From the NCBI RefSeq assembly GCF_000025225.2, contig NC_013895.2, positions 558,001 to 622,000 on the forward strand: DNA of 64,000 nucleotides, in the 5' to 3' direction. Position 1 is the stretch's first letter; every line of letters begins with the position of its first letter. The stretch is from Mageeibacillus indolicus UPII9-5. GTDB taxonomy: Bacteria > Bacillota > Clostridia > Saccharofermentanales > Fastidiosipilaceae. A model generated the notes under the pieces. It was not told the origin of the DNA. It searched no databases and was given only the letters and a program-made list of their open reading frames with translations. This document shows positions 18,011-26,349 of the stretch, in pieces. The translations under genes were made by a program, and so were the position numbers.

Positions 18011-18130
18011 CTGCAGACTCCTTTATATACAAAATATTTAAAATAAATTATTTGAACCAAATTGTACAGGATAAAGCATTAAAATAAATCAATTATTTTA
18101 CGCTTATTTTACGCTGCTATCACTCTCGTA

Positions 18131-19408
18131 CTATTGCTCTACGATTACGCCGAGGCCGTCAGGAATAACGGCAACTTTGGCATCATCGCCCATGATCTTA
18201 AAGGCCTTATCCAAGGCTTCGGCAACATTCACCGCCGGCTCCATGTGCAGAGCAGTTACGAGCTTAGGATCAACTTTGTCGGAAACCAAAATAACGTGGT
18301 ATTTGGAAAGAATACGGGCGAAAATTTGGCTTGTCCATTGGTCGGGAACGGTGTCCAGCCGTGGCGTATTGATGGCTTTTTCCAAAAACTCTTTGGCTTC
18401 TTTTACATCGGCAATATTGTGGTAGAAACCTTCACCACCGTGTCCGTCGCCGCAAGCCGCTACAGATATAATTACGCCGCCCTCGTGTACGGTGGCTTCA
18501 GCGGCAGTCATTCCTTTAACGGCCTGATAAATATTCTGATCCAAGGGTGCGCCGCCATTGGTGGTTACGGCGATATCGCAGGGGATACGCTTGACGCTAG
18601 CTAACTGACGCACAAAATTGCAGCCGGATTTATGAGCTTTATCCAAATCACCGGCAAAAGAACCGATGATTTCGTGCTTGCCGTTTAAAACAACATTGAC
18701 GATAAAAACTAGATTAGCTTTTCGTGCGGCATATAGCATATCTTCGTGGATCAGATTGTGGTCGATTATACCGGTACGTGAATGGCAGTCATCGATAAAT
18801 TCACCGCTGTGATTAGCCATTATTGTTTTATATGAAGCCACACCCGGGAGGACAGCTTTACGTCCACCGGAGAAACCGGCAAAGAAATGTGCTTCAATAA
18901 ATCCTTCCGCGATGAGCAAATCGGCTTCGGCTGCAACCTTGTTGATGATACAGGCGCCACCGCTGGGTAAAGTACCTATTTTTACCATCGAGCTGTCATC
19001 TGTAGAAACGTGCATTACGATTTCCTCGTGATCAACAATTTCAATTCCATATTTGTTGATCAATTCTTCACGCGTGCTGGGGCGGTGAAAGCCGGTAGCG
19101 ACTAATATTCTTATCCGAGCAGTCGGATTGCTCTTACGTATGTGGCGCAAAATAATCGGCATGATTATTTTTGACGGAACAGGCCTTGTGTGATCGGAAC
19201 TTATAATAACGATATCCTTTTTGCCTTTGGCCAAAGTTTCCAAAGTTTCAGAGCCAATCGGATTATTTAAAGAATCTTCAACGATTTCTTCCTGCGGCTT
19301 GGGTGGGACATAACCTGTCTGGCGACCTTCCAATTTACCGGCAAAATTGTTTTCCGGCACAGCCACTTCCATAGTGGTATGATCATACGGCACATTAATT
19401 TTAATCAT
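18131..19408 (-). CDS. larA: Nickel-dependent lactate racemase LarA
   Basis: The 425-residue protein has key residues at the same numbers as the L. plantarum enzyme as I remember them: Asp72 and Arg75 in SDHTRP, His108 in TGFHRP, His174 in IEAHFF, Lys184 in GGRKAV and His200. Lys184 carries the nickel-pincer nucleotide in the known enzyme, and His108/His174 are the acid-base pair. It would interconvert D- and L-lactate in the cytoplasm. AGGGG precedes the ATG. The cofactor-making genes larB, larC and larE must lie elsewhere for it to be active. Other LarA homologues racemise other 2-hydroxyacids, so the substrate is not certain. Confidence 0.88.
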   Translation of the reverse strand: MIKINVPYDHTTMEVAVPENNFAGKLEGRQTGYVPPKPQEEIVEDSLNNPIGSETLETLAKGKKDIVIISSDHTRPVPSKIIMPIILRHIRKSNPTARIRILVATGFHRPSTREELINKYGIEIVDHEEIVMHVSTDDSSMVKIGTLPSGGACIINKVAAEADLLIAEGFIEAHFFAGFSGGRKAVLPGVASYKTIMANHSGEFIDDCHSRTGIIDHNLIHEDMLYAARKANLVFIVNVVLNGKHEIIGSFAGDLDKAHKSGCNFVRQLASVKRIPCDIAVTTNGGAPLDQNIYQAVKGMTAAEATVHEGGVIISVAACGDGHGGEGFYHNIADVKEAKEFLEKAINTPRLDTVPDQWTSQIFARILSKYHVILVSDKVDPKLVTALHMEPAVNVAEALDKAFKIMGDDAKVAVIPDGLGVIVEQ

Positions 19409-19538
19409 ATAAATTCCCCTTTATGAATAAATTAGGTTTCATAATTCCCGGGTTCATATCCGGTCATACTTCATGTTGAACCTTAGTGCGACTTCGTATC
19501 GCAACTTGACCTAAATTTAGCACGAAAAATAATTGCCG

Positions 19539-19567
19539 GTTAGCTCAAAAAATGCTAACATTTGTTA
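19539..19567. promoter_or_regulatory. Overlapping inverted repeats, candidate LarR-type operator
   Basis: GTTAGC (19539-19544) and GCTAAC (19554-19559) form one inverted repeat. TAACA-TT-TGTTA (19556-19567) forms a second that shares the middle half-site. They lie in the 203-bp region between larA and the divergent Crp/Fnr regulator, where a palindromic Lar box is expected. Confidence 0.45.
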
Positions 19568-19611
19568 ATAACGCATGTGCGCGAAAACTATGACTGAGAG
19601 AAAGATTTCCC

Positions 19612-20265
19612 ATGAAAAGTGAATATCTGATAAACTTTCTGAATGAAAAAAATATTCCCCTTGTTACCAAGAAACGAAAAACGTATATAACTTATGCCGG
19701 TTTTGATCAGCAATATACCTATGTGTTGAAAGACGGCATTATCAAGATAAGCATAACTCAACAAGACGGGCGAAATTTCAATATAGATTATATACAGGGA
19801 CCAGATATAGTGTCGATCATGCGCGATGAAGTTAGTGCATTTACTGCTTCTCCGTTCACCATTAGAGTTGAGTCAGAGATGGCAAGCTTTTATACAGTGC
19901 CGCGCGTTCTTTTTTGGCAATATGTAAACAATGACCGACACTTGCAGGCTTATATAAAAGAGTATTATCGGCGCAATTTATCGCGTTCCCTGCGTCGGGC
20001 CCAATTGATGATTATGAACGGTAAAACGGGAGCAGTTTGTGCGTTTATATATGATTTGGTACAAAATTTCGGGCATCGGGTGGCGCAAGGTTATTTGGTT
20101 GATTTCCAAGTTACCAATGAGGATATAGGCGGTTTTTGCGGCATCTCAACCTCGAACTCGGTCAATAGGATATTGCATAAATTGAAGGAAGAACAGGTCA
20201 TTGAAATGGATAATCAAAAAATTCTGGTCAAAGATCCTGACTATATCAAGCAGTTCGTTCTCTGA
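19612..20265 (+). CDS. Crp/Fnr-family transcriptional regulator, LarR-like
   Basis: The 217-residue protein has an N-terminal cyclic-nucleotide-binding-like beta barrel (about 20-130) and a C-terminal winged HTH (about 150-215), seen at TNEDIGGFCGISTSNSVNRI. No FNR-type cysteine cluster is visible at the N-terminus, so it is not an iron-sulfur oxygen sensor. In L. plantarum the lar operon is activated by the Crp/Fnr protein LarR in response to L-lactate. The divergent position next to larA supports the same role here, though from context only. The ribosome site is weak (GAGAGAAAG). Confidence 0.7.
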   Translation: MKSEYLINFLNEKNIPLVTKKRKTYITYAGFDQQYTYVLKDGIIKISITQQDGRNFNIDYIQGPDIVSIMRDEVSAFTASPFTIRVESEMASFYTVPRVLFWQYVNNDRHLQAYIKEYYRRNLSRSLRRAQLMIMNGKTGAVCAFIYDLVQNFGHRVAQGYLVDFQVTNEDIGGFCGISTSNSVNRILHKLKEEQVIEMDNQKILVKDPDYIKQFVL

Positions 20266-20296
20266 TAAGCAGTTCACTGCTCGTCAACCAAAAAGC

Positions 20297-20324
20297 TTGA
20301 CAGGTTCGCCATAGCTGCTATAAT
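20297..20324 (+). promoter_or_regulatory. Near-consensus sigma-A promoter of ylxM-ffh
   Basis: TTGACA (20297-20302), a 16-nt spacer and TATAAT (20319-20324). Transcription should start at about 20331, only a few bases before the ATG at 20333. Confidence 0.8.
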
Positions 20325-20332
20325 TAATGAGC

Positions 20333-20677
20333 ATGGAATTTGACGCCTTATTAAAAAAAGATTTGACGGTCACCTCGCTGTTTGATTTTTACGGCGAACT
20401 TTTGCCGCCCGAAACCAAAGAGATCTTGCACCTCAAGTATGAAGAAGATTTTTCATACAGCGAGATAGCCGAGCATTTGTCTATATCGCGTCAAGCGGTA
20501 CATTTACGCCTACAGCGGGCAGTGCAAAAACTTTGGGAGTGTGAAACCGCTTTACACGGCATACAGCGTTGGCAAGAACGCCAAGCTAAGTATATGGCGG
20601 CGGAACGCGCATTGCAGGCGGCTGATTACGAGGAGACACGCCGAATTTTGCGTGAGTTGGAAGCAACGGATGCGTAA
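20333..20677 (+). CDS. ylxM: YlxM-family SRP-associated HTH protein
   Basis: This 114-residue all-helical protein of the UPF0122/YlxM (p13) family is encoded just before ffh in most Firmicutes. The HTH resembling sigma region 4 lies at SYSEIAEHLSISRQAVHLRL (about 42-61). The ATG at 20333 is chosen because an earlier ATG (20327) would lie upstream of the predicted transcription start. There is no Shine-Dalgarno sequence, so translation may be leaderless. YlxM is reported to modulate SRP GTPase activity; the gene order supports that role. Confidence 0.88.
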   Translation: MEFDALLKKDLTVTSLFDFYGELLPPETKEILHLKYEEDFSYSEIAEHLSISRQAVHLRLQRAVQKLWECETALHGIQRWQERQAKYMAAERALQAADYEETRRILRELEATDA

Positions 20678-20887
20678 GCGAAGCGATTGGCTCAGGCAAG
20701 CGACAGTCCGATAGAACGAGACAGACATAGCCATAGACTTAGAATTAACTTTGCTATGTGTAGTCCGTAGTTGTAAACAGGCACACCGTGGCCTGATGTA
20801 GATGGATATTATTTAACTGAACTTTCAGGAATATGCGATCGCGATCAGCGAAAGCATTTTCTCACATGAGGAGCGTATTAGGAGCGT

Positions 20888-22246
20888 ATGGCAATTTTTG
20901 CAAGCCTATCTGACAAGTTGCAGGCGATAACCGCCAAAATAGGACGACAATCTCGCATTACCGAAGCTGATTTAAAGACGATGATGCGCGAAATACGCTT
21001 GGCACTTTTGGAAGCCGATGTCAATTATCAAGTGGTGAAAAATCTTATAGCTGAGATAAGCGAAGCGGCTAAAGGCGAAGCGGTAATGCAAAGCCTTACT
21101 CCAGGACAACAAATTGTTAAAATCGTCCATGAGTCACTAATTGAACTTCTCAGCGTTGGTGAAACGAAGCTCAAAGTCAATCCTTCCGGCTTCACCGTGA
21201 TAATGTTGTACGGCTTGCAAGGTTCCGGTAAAACAACTACGGCGGCCAAATTGGGCAAAATCCTGAAAAGCCGTGGCAAAAAACCGCTAGTTACTTCGGT
21301 AGACACACATCGGCCGGCCGCAGCCGAACAGCTGAACATTCTATGCGACAAGATTCAGGTACCGTGCTACATAAATCCGCCGGAAAAACATGCGGCTAAG
21401 ATTGCCCGGGAAGCGGTCGAACGCGCCAAATATTTGCTTTGCGACACGTTAATTGTCGATACGGCTGGGCGGATGACGATTGATGAAGAACTGATGCAGG
21501 AACTTAAAGAACTGGAAAACACGGTAAAACCGGACGAACGGCTGCTGATCGTAGATTCTATGATCGGGCAGGAAGCGGTCAATATAGCTCTGGAATTTGA
21601 ACGACAAATCGGCCTTGACGGTTTCATCATGACCAAACTGGATGGTGATGCTAGAGGCGGTGCAGCTCTTTCAATAAGCAAAATGACTGAAAAACCGATC
21701 AAATTCATCTGTACAGGCGAAAAAACGGATGCAATCGAAGAATTCCATCCTGATCGTCTGGCCTCCCGCATTTTGGGAATGGGTGATGTCCTGACATTGA
21801 TTGAAAATGCTACCCGAAACATCGATCAGGATTCGGTTGATAAAATGCTGGGACGTTTACAGCAAAATAAATTTTCCCTGCAGGATATGTTGGACCAGCT
21901 CTTGCAAGTCAAAAAGATGGGAAGCGTAAAAGACATTATCGGAATGTTGCCGGGGATTAAGCCGGGACAGCTCGATGATAAAAATATCGATGATAAGGTC
22001 ATCGATCGTAACATTGCCATTATCAGGTCCATGACCAAAAAAGAAAGGGCCAATGTCAATCTGCTGAATGCCTCACGCCGTAAGCGTATTGCTCGGGGCT
22101 CTGGCACAACGGTGCAGGAAGTAAATAGAATAGTAAAACAATTTGAAGAAACACAGAAAGTTATGAAACAATTTGGTGGATTCAACGGTAAAAAGCGTAG
22201 TCTGAGTCGGCTTATGCAGATGGGACGGGGCGGATTCCCTTTTTAA
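20888..22246 (+). CDS. ffh: Signal recognition particle GTPase Ffh (SRP54)
   Basis: The 452-residue protein has an N domain (1-95), a G domain with GLQGSGKTTTAAKLG, DTHRPAA, DTAGR, TKLDGDARGG and TGEKTD, and a C-terminal methionine-rich M domain (about 300-450) ending with MKQFGG and LSRLMQMG. It binds 4.5S RNA and signal sequences of nascent membrane proteins. AGGAG lies 4-5 nt before the ATG; that stretch is itself duplicated (GGAGCGTAT twice, 20870-20890). It heads the ribosome-maturation run rpsP-khpA-rimM-trmD. Confidence 0.97.
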   Translation: MAIFASLSDKLQAITAKIGRQSRITEADLKTMMREIRLALLEADVNYQVVKNLIAEISEAAKGEAVMQSLTPGQQIVKIVHESLIELLSVGETKLKVNPSGFTVIMLYGLQGSGKTTTAAKLGKILKSRGKKPLVTSVDTHRPAAAEQLNILCDKIQVPCYINPPEKHAAKIAREAVERAKYLLCDTLIVDTAGRMTIDEELMQELKELENTVKPDERLLIVDSMIGQEAVNIALEFERQIGLDGFIMTKLDGDARGGAALSISKMTEKPIKFICTGEKTDAIEEFHPDRLASRILGMGDVLTLIENATRNIDQDSVDKMLGRLQQNKFSLQDMLDQLLQVKKMGSVKDIIGMLPGIKPGQLDDKNIDDKVIDRNIAIIRSMTKKERANVNLLNASRRKRIARGSGTTVQEVNRIVKQFEETQKVMKQFGGFNGKKRSLSRLMQMGRGGFPF

Positions 22247-22284
22247 CGTAGAATATATATTTTTTTAAATAGCCGGAGGTTAAT

Positions 22285-22530
22285 ATGGCAGTAAAAATTA
22301 GATTAAAAAGAATCGGTGCAAAGAAAACACCGCATTATCGTGTTGTTGTTGCAGATTCACGCTATCCGCGCGATGGCCGTTTCATCGAAGAAATTGGCAT
22401 CTACAATCCTTTGATGGATCCCGCTGAAGTGAGAATCAATGTCGAAGCTGCACAAAAATGGTTGAAAAACGGTGCCCAACCTACCGATACCGTACGCGCT
22501 TTGCTTAAGAAAACTGGAGCTATCCAATGA
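22285..22530 (+). CDS. rpsP: 30S ribosomal protein S16
   Basis: The 81-residue protein starts [19 protein letters not shown], contains [18 protein letters not shown] and has the standard length for bacterial S16. CCGGAGG precedes the ATG. It is followed by khpA with a 4-nt overlap. Confidence 0.98.
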   Translation: MAVKIRLKRIGAKKTPHYRVVVADSRYPRDGRFIEEIGIYNPLMDPAEVRINVEAAQKWLKNGAQPTDTVRALLKKTGAIQ

Positions 22531-22778
22531 GTACGGATATTTCCGAGCTCCAGGAGCTTTTGCTGTTCCTCTGCCGTTCATTGGTACTTGACACAGAGGC
22601 CGTGCAAGTAAAAATTGACGAACAAGGTAACACGGTTGCCATGAAAGTAACCTGTTCACCTGACGATATGGGCCGTTTGATTGGCCGCGGTGGCCGGAGA
22701 GCTCAAGCAATACGGGTTCTGATGAAAGCTAAAGCTTCTCAGGTCGATCGTCGTGTGGTAATTGATTTTGTCGACTGA
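22527..22778 (+). CDS. khpA: KH-domain RNA-binding protein KhpA
   Basis: The 83-residue protein has a single KH domain with the GxxG-type loop in [16 protein letters not shown] (about 50-65). KhpA usually pairs with KhpB/Jag and influences small-RNA function and cell elongation in Firmicutes. Its start overlaps the rpsP stop by 4 nt. Its position between rpsP and rimM is conserved. Confidence 0.93.
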   Translation: MSTDISELQELLLFLCRSLVLDTEAVQVKIDEQGNTVAMKVTCSPDDMGRLIGRGGRRAQAIRVLMKAKASQVDRRVVIDFVD

Positions 22779-22785
22779 GGTGAAA

Positions 22786-23364
22786 ATGGACTCGCGTGGA
22801 AATGAAGCTTTACTGAAGGAAAAATCCAGCAAGGCTCGTGTTTTGCGCGAGTTTTTGCTTACGGCACAGTTGACTGCTCCGCACGGCATTTACGGCGATA
22901 TGAAGTATCGCATCCTTGGTGACGGCAATTTATCGGCCGACGGCGATGCCATACTCTATCTTTTAGATCGCGACGAAAAAATGATCAGAAAAGTGACGAC
23001 CGTTTGGCGCGGCCAAGGTAAGACGGCTACCGTACATCTCAGCCAAGTAGATTCGCGAGAGGCGGCTGATGCTTTGCGCATGTGCTATTTAGCCAAAAAG
23101 CGGTCGGAAACCCCGCCTTTGCCCGCGGGCAGATACTATGTTTGTGACCTGATTGGCTGTGTCGTCATGGATGAAACCGGAAATATTTTGGGCCATCTGA
23201 AAGATATTTTGCAAAACACGGCTCAGGATGTGTATGTCGTGCAACGACCACGGCAAAAGGATCTGCTGTTCCCACTTGCGCCATCTACGTTGCAGGATGT
23301 TGACTTGTCCCGAGGAATTATAAAAGTAAAGCTACCGCCCGGCCTTTTGGAAATATATTCATAA
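22786..23364 (+). CDS. rimM: Ribosome maturation factor RimM
   Basis: The 192-residue protein starts MDSRGNEALLKEK after GAGGTG. The N-terminal RimM domain (about 20-105: LTAPHGIYGDMKYRI) is followed by a PRC-barrel (about 115-190: YYVCDLIGCVVMDE, LFPLAPSTLQDVDL). It assists assembly of the 30S head and binds S19. It is slightly divergent from the classic GxxHGxxGE start motif (APHGIYGD). Confidence 0.93.
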   Translation: MDSRGNEALLKEKSSKARVLREFLLTAQLTAPHGIYGDMKYRILGDGNLSADGDAILYLLDRDEKMIRKVTTVWRGQGKTATVHLSQVDSREAADALRMCYLAKKRSETPPLPAGRYYVCDLIGCVVMDETGNILGHLKDILQNTAQDVYVVQRPRQKDLLFPLAPSTLQDVDLSRGIIKVKLPPGLLEIYS

Positions 23365-23375
23365 CAGGTAAGATT

Positions 23376-24125
23376 ATGAAGTTTACGGTTATTACTTTAT
23401 TCCCCGAAATGATCCGGCAAAACTTAGCCACCAGTGTTACCGGTCGAGCTTGGCAAAAGGGCTTGTTTGAAATTGAAACAATTCAGCTGCGTGATTTTGC
23501 CGACAACAGTTATGGACGAGTCGATGACAGTTTGGCCGGCGGCGGAACCGGAATGCTCATACAATGCGAACCGGTGCAGCGCTGCCTCGACAGTTTGACG
23601 TACGCTGCTTTGCCCGCCGAACGTAAGCTTATTTACCTTTCGCCCAAGGGCAAAGTTTTCAATCAAGCCTTGGCAAAGGAACTGGCCGGCTTGAAAGAAA
23701 TCGTCTTACTTTGCGGTCATTATGAAGGAATAGATGACCGGGTTTTGACTGCGAATGACATTGCGGAAGTTTCTTTGGGCGATTATGTTTTGACGGCTGG
23801 CGAATATGGGGCCTGCATCATAATTGATGCGGTGGCGCGAATGCTGGAAGGTGTTTTGCCGAACCAAGATGCATTTAGTGATGAGTCGCATTTTTCTGGT
23901 TATTTGGAACAAAAACAATATACGAAACCAGCTGTTTGGCGCGGCAAAAAAATCCCGGCAGTCTTGCTTGGCGGCAATCATCGCGAGATTGATAAGTGGC
24001 AGAGGCTGTCTGCCTTGAGCGAAACCGCGATTAAACGTCCCGATCTGTTTGACAGTTTGAAACTGTCGGCCCAAGAATATGCTGATTTGGCAAAATTCAT
24101 GGCGGAAATAACTCTTGAATTGTAA
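23376..24125 (+). CDS. trmD: tRNA (guanine37-N1)-methyltransferase TrmD
   Basis: The 249-residue SPOUT methyltransferase starts MKFTVITLFPEMI. The knotted AdoMet-binding region is visible at YLSPKGKVFNQ, LLCGHYEGIDDRV and SLGDYVLTAGE. It methylates G37 next to the anticodon and prevents frameshifting. Its last codons contain the -35 element of the rplS promoter. Confidence 0.97.
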   Translation: MKFTVITLFPEMIRQNLATSVTGRAWQKGLFEIETIQLRDFADNSYGRVDDSLAGGGTGMLIQCEPVQRCLDSLTYAALPAERKLIYLSPKGKVFNQALAKELAGLKEIVLLCGHYEGIDDRVLTANDIAEVSLGDYVLTAGEYGACIIIDAVARMLEGVLPNQDAFSDESHFSGYLEQKQYTKPAVWRGKKIPAVLLGGNHREIDKWQRLSALSETAIKRPDLFDSLKLSAQEYADLAKFMAEITLEL

Positions 24126-24143
24126 CCACCAAAATGGTATAAT
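24115..24143 (+). promoter_or_regulatory. Promoter of rplS
   Basis: TTGAAT (24115-24120), a 17-nt spacer and TATAAT (24138-24143). It lies across the trmD stop codon and gives rplS its own transcript with a leader of about 80 nt. Confidence 0.75.
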
Positions 24144-24149
24144 GTTCGG

Positions 24150-24231
24150 GCTGTTGTGTGACAGCTGAGTACGAACGGTCCGCTGCGGGTTGCGTGCATG
24201 AACGTTCTGGGAAGAGAGGAGGAACGCAATA
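24150..24231 (+). ncRNA. Candidate rplS (L19) leader RNA
   Basis: The leader between promoter and rplS can form nested stems: GTTCG (about 24144-24148) with CGAAC (24172-24176) around GCTGT/ACAGC. Further 3' there is GAACGTTC. An L19 leader family exists in Firmicutes and acts in autoregulation; membership here needs a covariance search. Confidence 0.4.
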
Positions 24232-24585
24232 ATGGATTTAGTAAAAGCTGTAGAAGCAGCTCAAATGAAAGACGGTTACAAAAACATCGAAGTAGGTGAT
24301 TACGTAAAGTTGCACCTTAAGATTAAAGAAGGTAACCGCGAACGTATCCAAGTATTTGAAGGTACGGTAATTGCGCGCAAAGGCCAAGGCTTGAGCGAAA
24401 CAATTACAGTTCGCCGTTTGTCATACGGCGTAGGTGTAGAACGTATTTTGCCTGTTCATTCGCCTAAGATTGAAAAAATTGAACTTGTACGTAAAGGTCT
24501 GGTTCGCCGTGCCAAGCTTTATTATCTGCGGAGCAGAACCGGTAAAGCGGCTAAGATTAAAGAAAAATTATCAAATCGCAAGTAA
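24232..24585 (+). CDS. rplS: 50S ribosomal protein L19
   Basis: This 117-residue protein of the standard length has [19 protein letters not shown], the family signature [10 protein letters not shown] and [17 protein letters not shown] strong GAGGAGG lies before the ATG. A terminator follows directly. Confidence 0.98.
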   Translation: MDLVKAVEAAQMKDGYKNIEVGDYVKLHLKIKEGNRERIQVFEGTVIARKGQGLSETITVRRLSYGVGVERILPVHSPKIEKIELVRKGLVRRAKLYYLRSRTGKAAKIKEKLSNRK

Positions 24586-24588
24586 TTC

Positions 24589-24614
24589 AAAAGCCGCCTT
24601 TGATGGCGGCTTTT
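24589..24614 (+). terminator. Terminator of rplS
   Basis: AAAAGCCGCC (24589-24598) and GGCGGCTTTT (24605-24614) form a perfect 10-bp stem; the 3' arm supplies the T-run. Confidence 0.92.
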
Positions 24615-24714
24615 CCATATAGCTGGCGAACGAATTTTGAACAAATTTTGGTCCAGCTGTCTGCATTAATTTTCCATGTAATTTACAAAATATTAGTTAA
24701 CGAGGAAGGTGGCT

Positions 24715-25557
24715 ATGGCAGAAGTTAATTGGTATCCGGGTCATATGACTAAAGCGATGCGCGATATCAAAGCAAAATTAAAACTGGTCGATTTGGTTAT
24801 TGAATTGGCCGATGCGAGAATACCGGCTTCCAGTCGCAATCCCGAGCTGAATAAGCTTTTGCTAAATAAACCGCGGCTTTTGGTGCTTTCCAAAAAAGAC
24901 TTGGCTGATCCGACATGGACAGAGCGTTGGCTTAACAAATATCAGACCGAATCGCTTGCAGCGGCGGCCTTCAACTTGGCTACCATTAAGGGAATGAACG
25001 ATTTGGCGCAAAAATGCCGTGAACTGGTGGCGGACAAGCTGCGTCGGGCTGAAGACAAGGGGCGGAGCGGCAGACCGGTTAGGGCGATGGTTTTGGGTAT
25101 TCCGAACACCGGTAAATCAACCTTGATTAATAGCTTAGCCGGACGCAAGGCCGTCGTTACCGGTGATCGCCCCGGCGTGACCCGAGCTTTGCAGTGGGTG
25201 CGTACCGGAGATCTTGAATTAATGGATGTTCCGGGTGTGCTGTGGCCCAAAATAACAAGTGCGCACGCTCAACTAGTCCTAGCGGCCACTGGGGCCGTCA
25301 AAGATCAAGTCTTCGATGTAGAAGATATCGCAGCGAGAATGATTGAATGCTTGGCTGAGCTTTATCCGCTACCGCTCATGGAAAGGCTAAAACTCACCGA
25401 CTTAGACCAGCCGGTGTGGCAGCTTTATGAGGAAGGGGCACGCAATCGCGGTTGTTTGCAGTCTGGTGGCAAACTTAATACCCTGCGTTTTGCTACGCTG
25501 TTTTTGGATGAATTGCGCAGCGGCAAAATGGGGAAAATTACTTTAGATAGGTTTTAA
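24715..25557 (+). CDS. rbgA: Ribosome biogenesis GTPase RbgA (YlqF)
   Basis: The 280-residue protein starts MAEVNWYPGHMTKAMRDI, the RbgA hallmark; GAGGAAGG precedes ATG 24715. The GTPase is circularly permuted: SKKDLAD (G4) comes before GIPNTGKSTLIN (G1) and DVPGVLWP (G3). The C-terminal helical domain (about 185-280) binds the late 50S subunit. The gene lies between rplS and rnhB, as in Bacillus. Confidence 0.95.
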   Translation: MAEVNWYPGHMTKAMRDIKAKLKLVDLVIELADARIPASSRNPELNKLLLNKPRLLVLSKKDLADPTWTERWLNKYQTESLAAAAFNLATIKGMNDLAQKCRELVADKLRRAEDKGRSGRPVRAMVLGIPNTGKSTLINSLAGRKAVVTGDRPGVTRALQWVRTGDLELMDVPGVLWPKITSAHAQLVLAATGAVKDQVFDVEDIAARMIECLAELYPLPLMERLKLTDLDQPVWQLYEEGARNRGCLQSGGKLNTLRFATLFLDELRSGKMGKITLDRF

Positions 25558-25591
25558 AGTTTAGGCAGGACTTAAAGTTTAGGCGGGATTT
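25556..25591. repeat. Two tandem 18-nt repeats after rbgA
   Basis: AAAGTTTAGGCAGGACTT (25556-25573) is repeated with three changes at 25574-25591, beginning in the rbgA stop codon. Confidence 0.8.
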
Positions 25592-25662
25592 TGTTCCGTT
25601 TGTAGATTTTTGTCGCTTCTAAAAATATTTTTTTCAGCTAAACTCGCGGTGGAGGTATGAAT

Positions 25663-26349
25663 ATGACTGATTTATTTATTCCGGTTATTCCGGCAGCAAA
25701 AAATGATGCGGATCACGCCAAAGCTTCGCCTGAGGCTGAGCTTAAGCTGCAATACGAGAAAATGCTGAAATTTGAAGAACAAGCGGCACAACAAGGCTTC
25801 ACCTGTATTGCAGGAACGGATGAGGCTGGGCGCGGGCCGGTGGCAGGACCGATTTTTGCCGCAGCGGTAGTTATTGACCCGCGACGACCGCTTTACGGGG
25901 TAAATGATTCTAAAAAACTTTCGCCCAAGCGACGTGAGGAACTTTTTAATATTATTTGCGAACGTGCCGCCGCCTATTCGATTGCTATGGTAACTGCTAA
26001 GGTAATTGACCAAATTGGTATCGGCCCGGCTAACGATTTGGTCCTCAAACAAGCCGTCGGCAGGATGAGCATCAAGGCCGACTACGTATTGGTCGACTAC
26101 TTTAAGCTGAAAGACTATGCGATTCCATATTTGGCTATTACTAAGGGCGACAGTCTGTCGGCCTCAATTGCGGCGGCATCTATTTTGGCTAAAGTGTCAC
26201 GGGATCGTTATATGGTGCAACAAGACAAAATCTATCCCCAATATGGTTTTGCAGCGCACAAAGGCTATGGAACCGCCGCTCATCGTCAGGCGATAAAGGA
26301 ATACGGCCTTTGCCCGGAACATCGGCGCAGCTTTTTGACCAAATGGTAA
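25663..26349 (+). CDS. rnhB: Ribonuclease HII
   Basis: The 228-residue protein has ATG 25663 chosen because GGAGG lies 7 nt upstream (the ATG at 25657 is too close). The catalytic start GTDEAGRGPVAGP (about 52-64) gives the first Asp-Glu pair, with later acidic residues in DYVLVDYF and the KGDSLSASIAAASILAKV block. It removes ribonucleotides from DNA and RNA-DNA hybrids. The 50-residue N-terminal extension is normal for long-form Firmicute RnhB. Confidence 0.95.
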   Translation: MTDLFIPVIPAAKNDADHAKASPEAELKLQYEKMLKFEEQAAQQGFTCIAGTDEAGRGPVAGPIFAAAVVIDPRRPLYGVNDSKKLSPKRREELFNIICERAAAYSIAMVTAKVIDQIGIGPANDLVLKQAVGRMSIKADYVLVDYFKLKDYAIPYLAITKGDSLSASIAAASILAKVSRDRYMVQQDKIYPQYGFAAHKGYGTAAHRQAIKEYGLCPEHRRSFLTKW

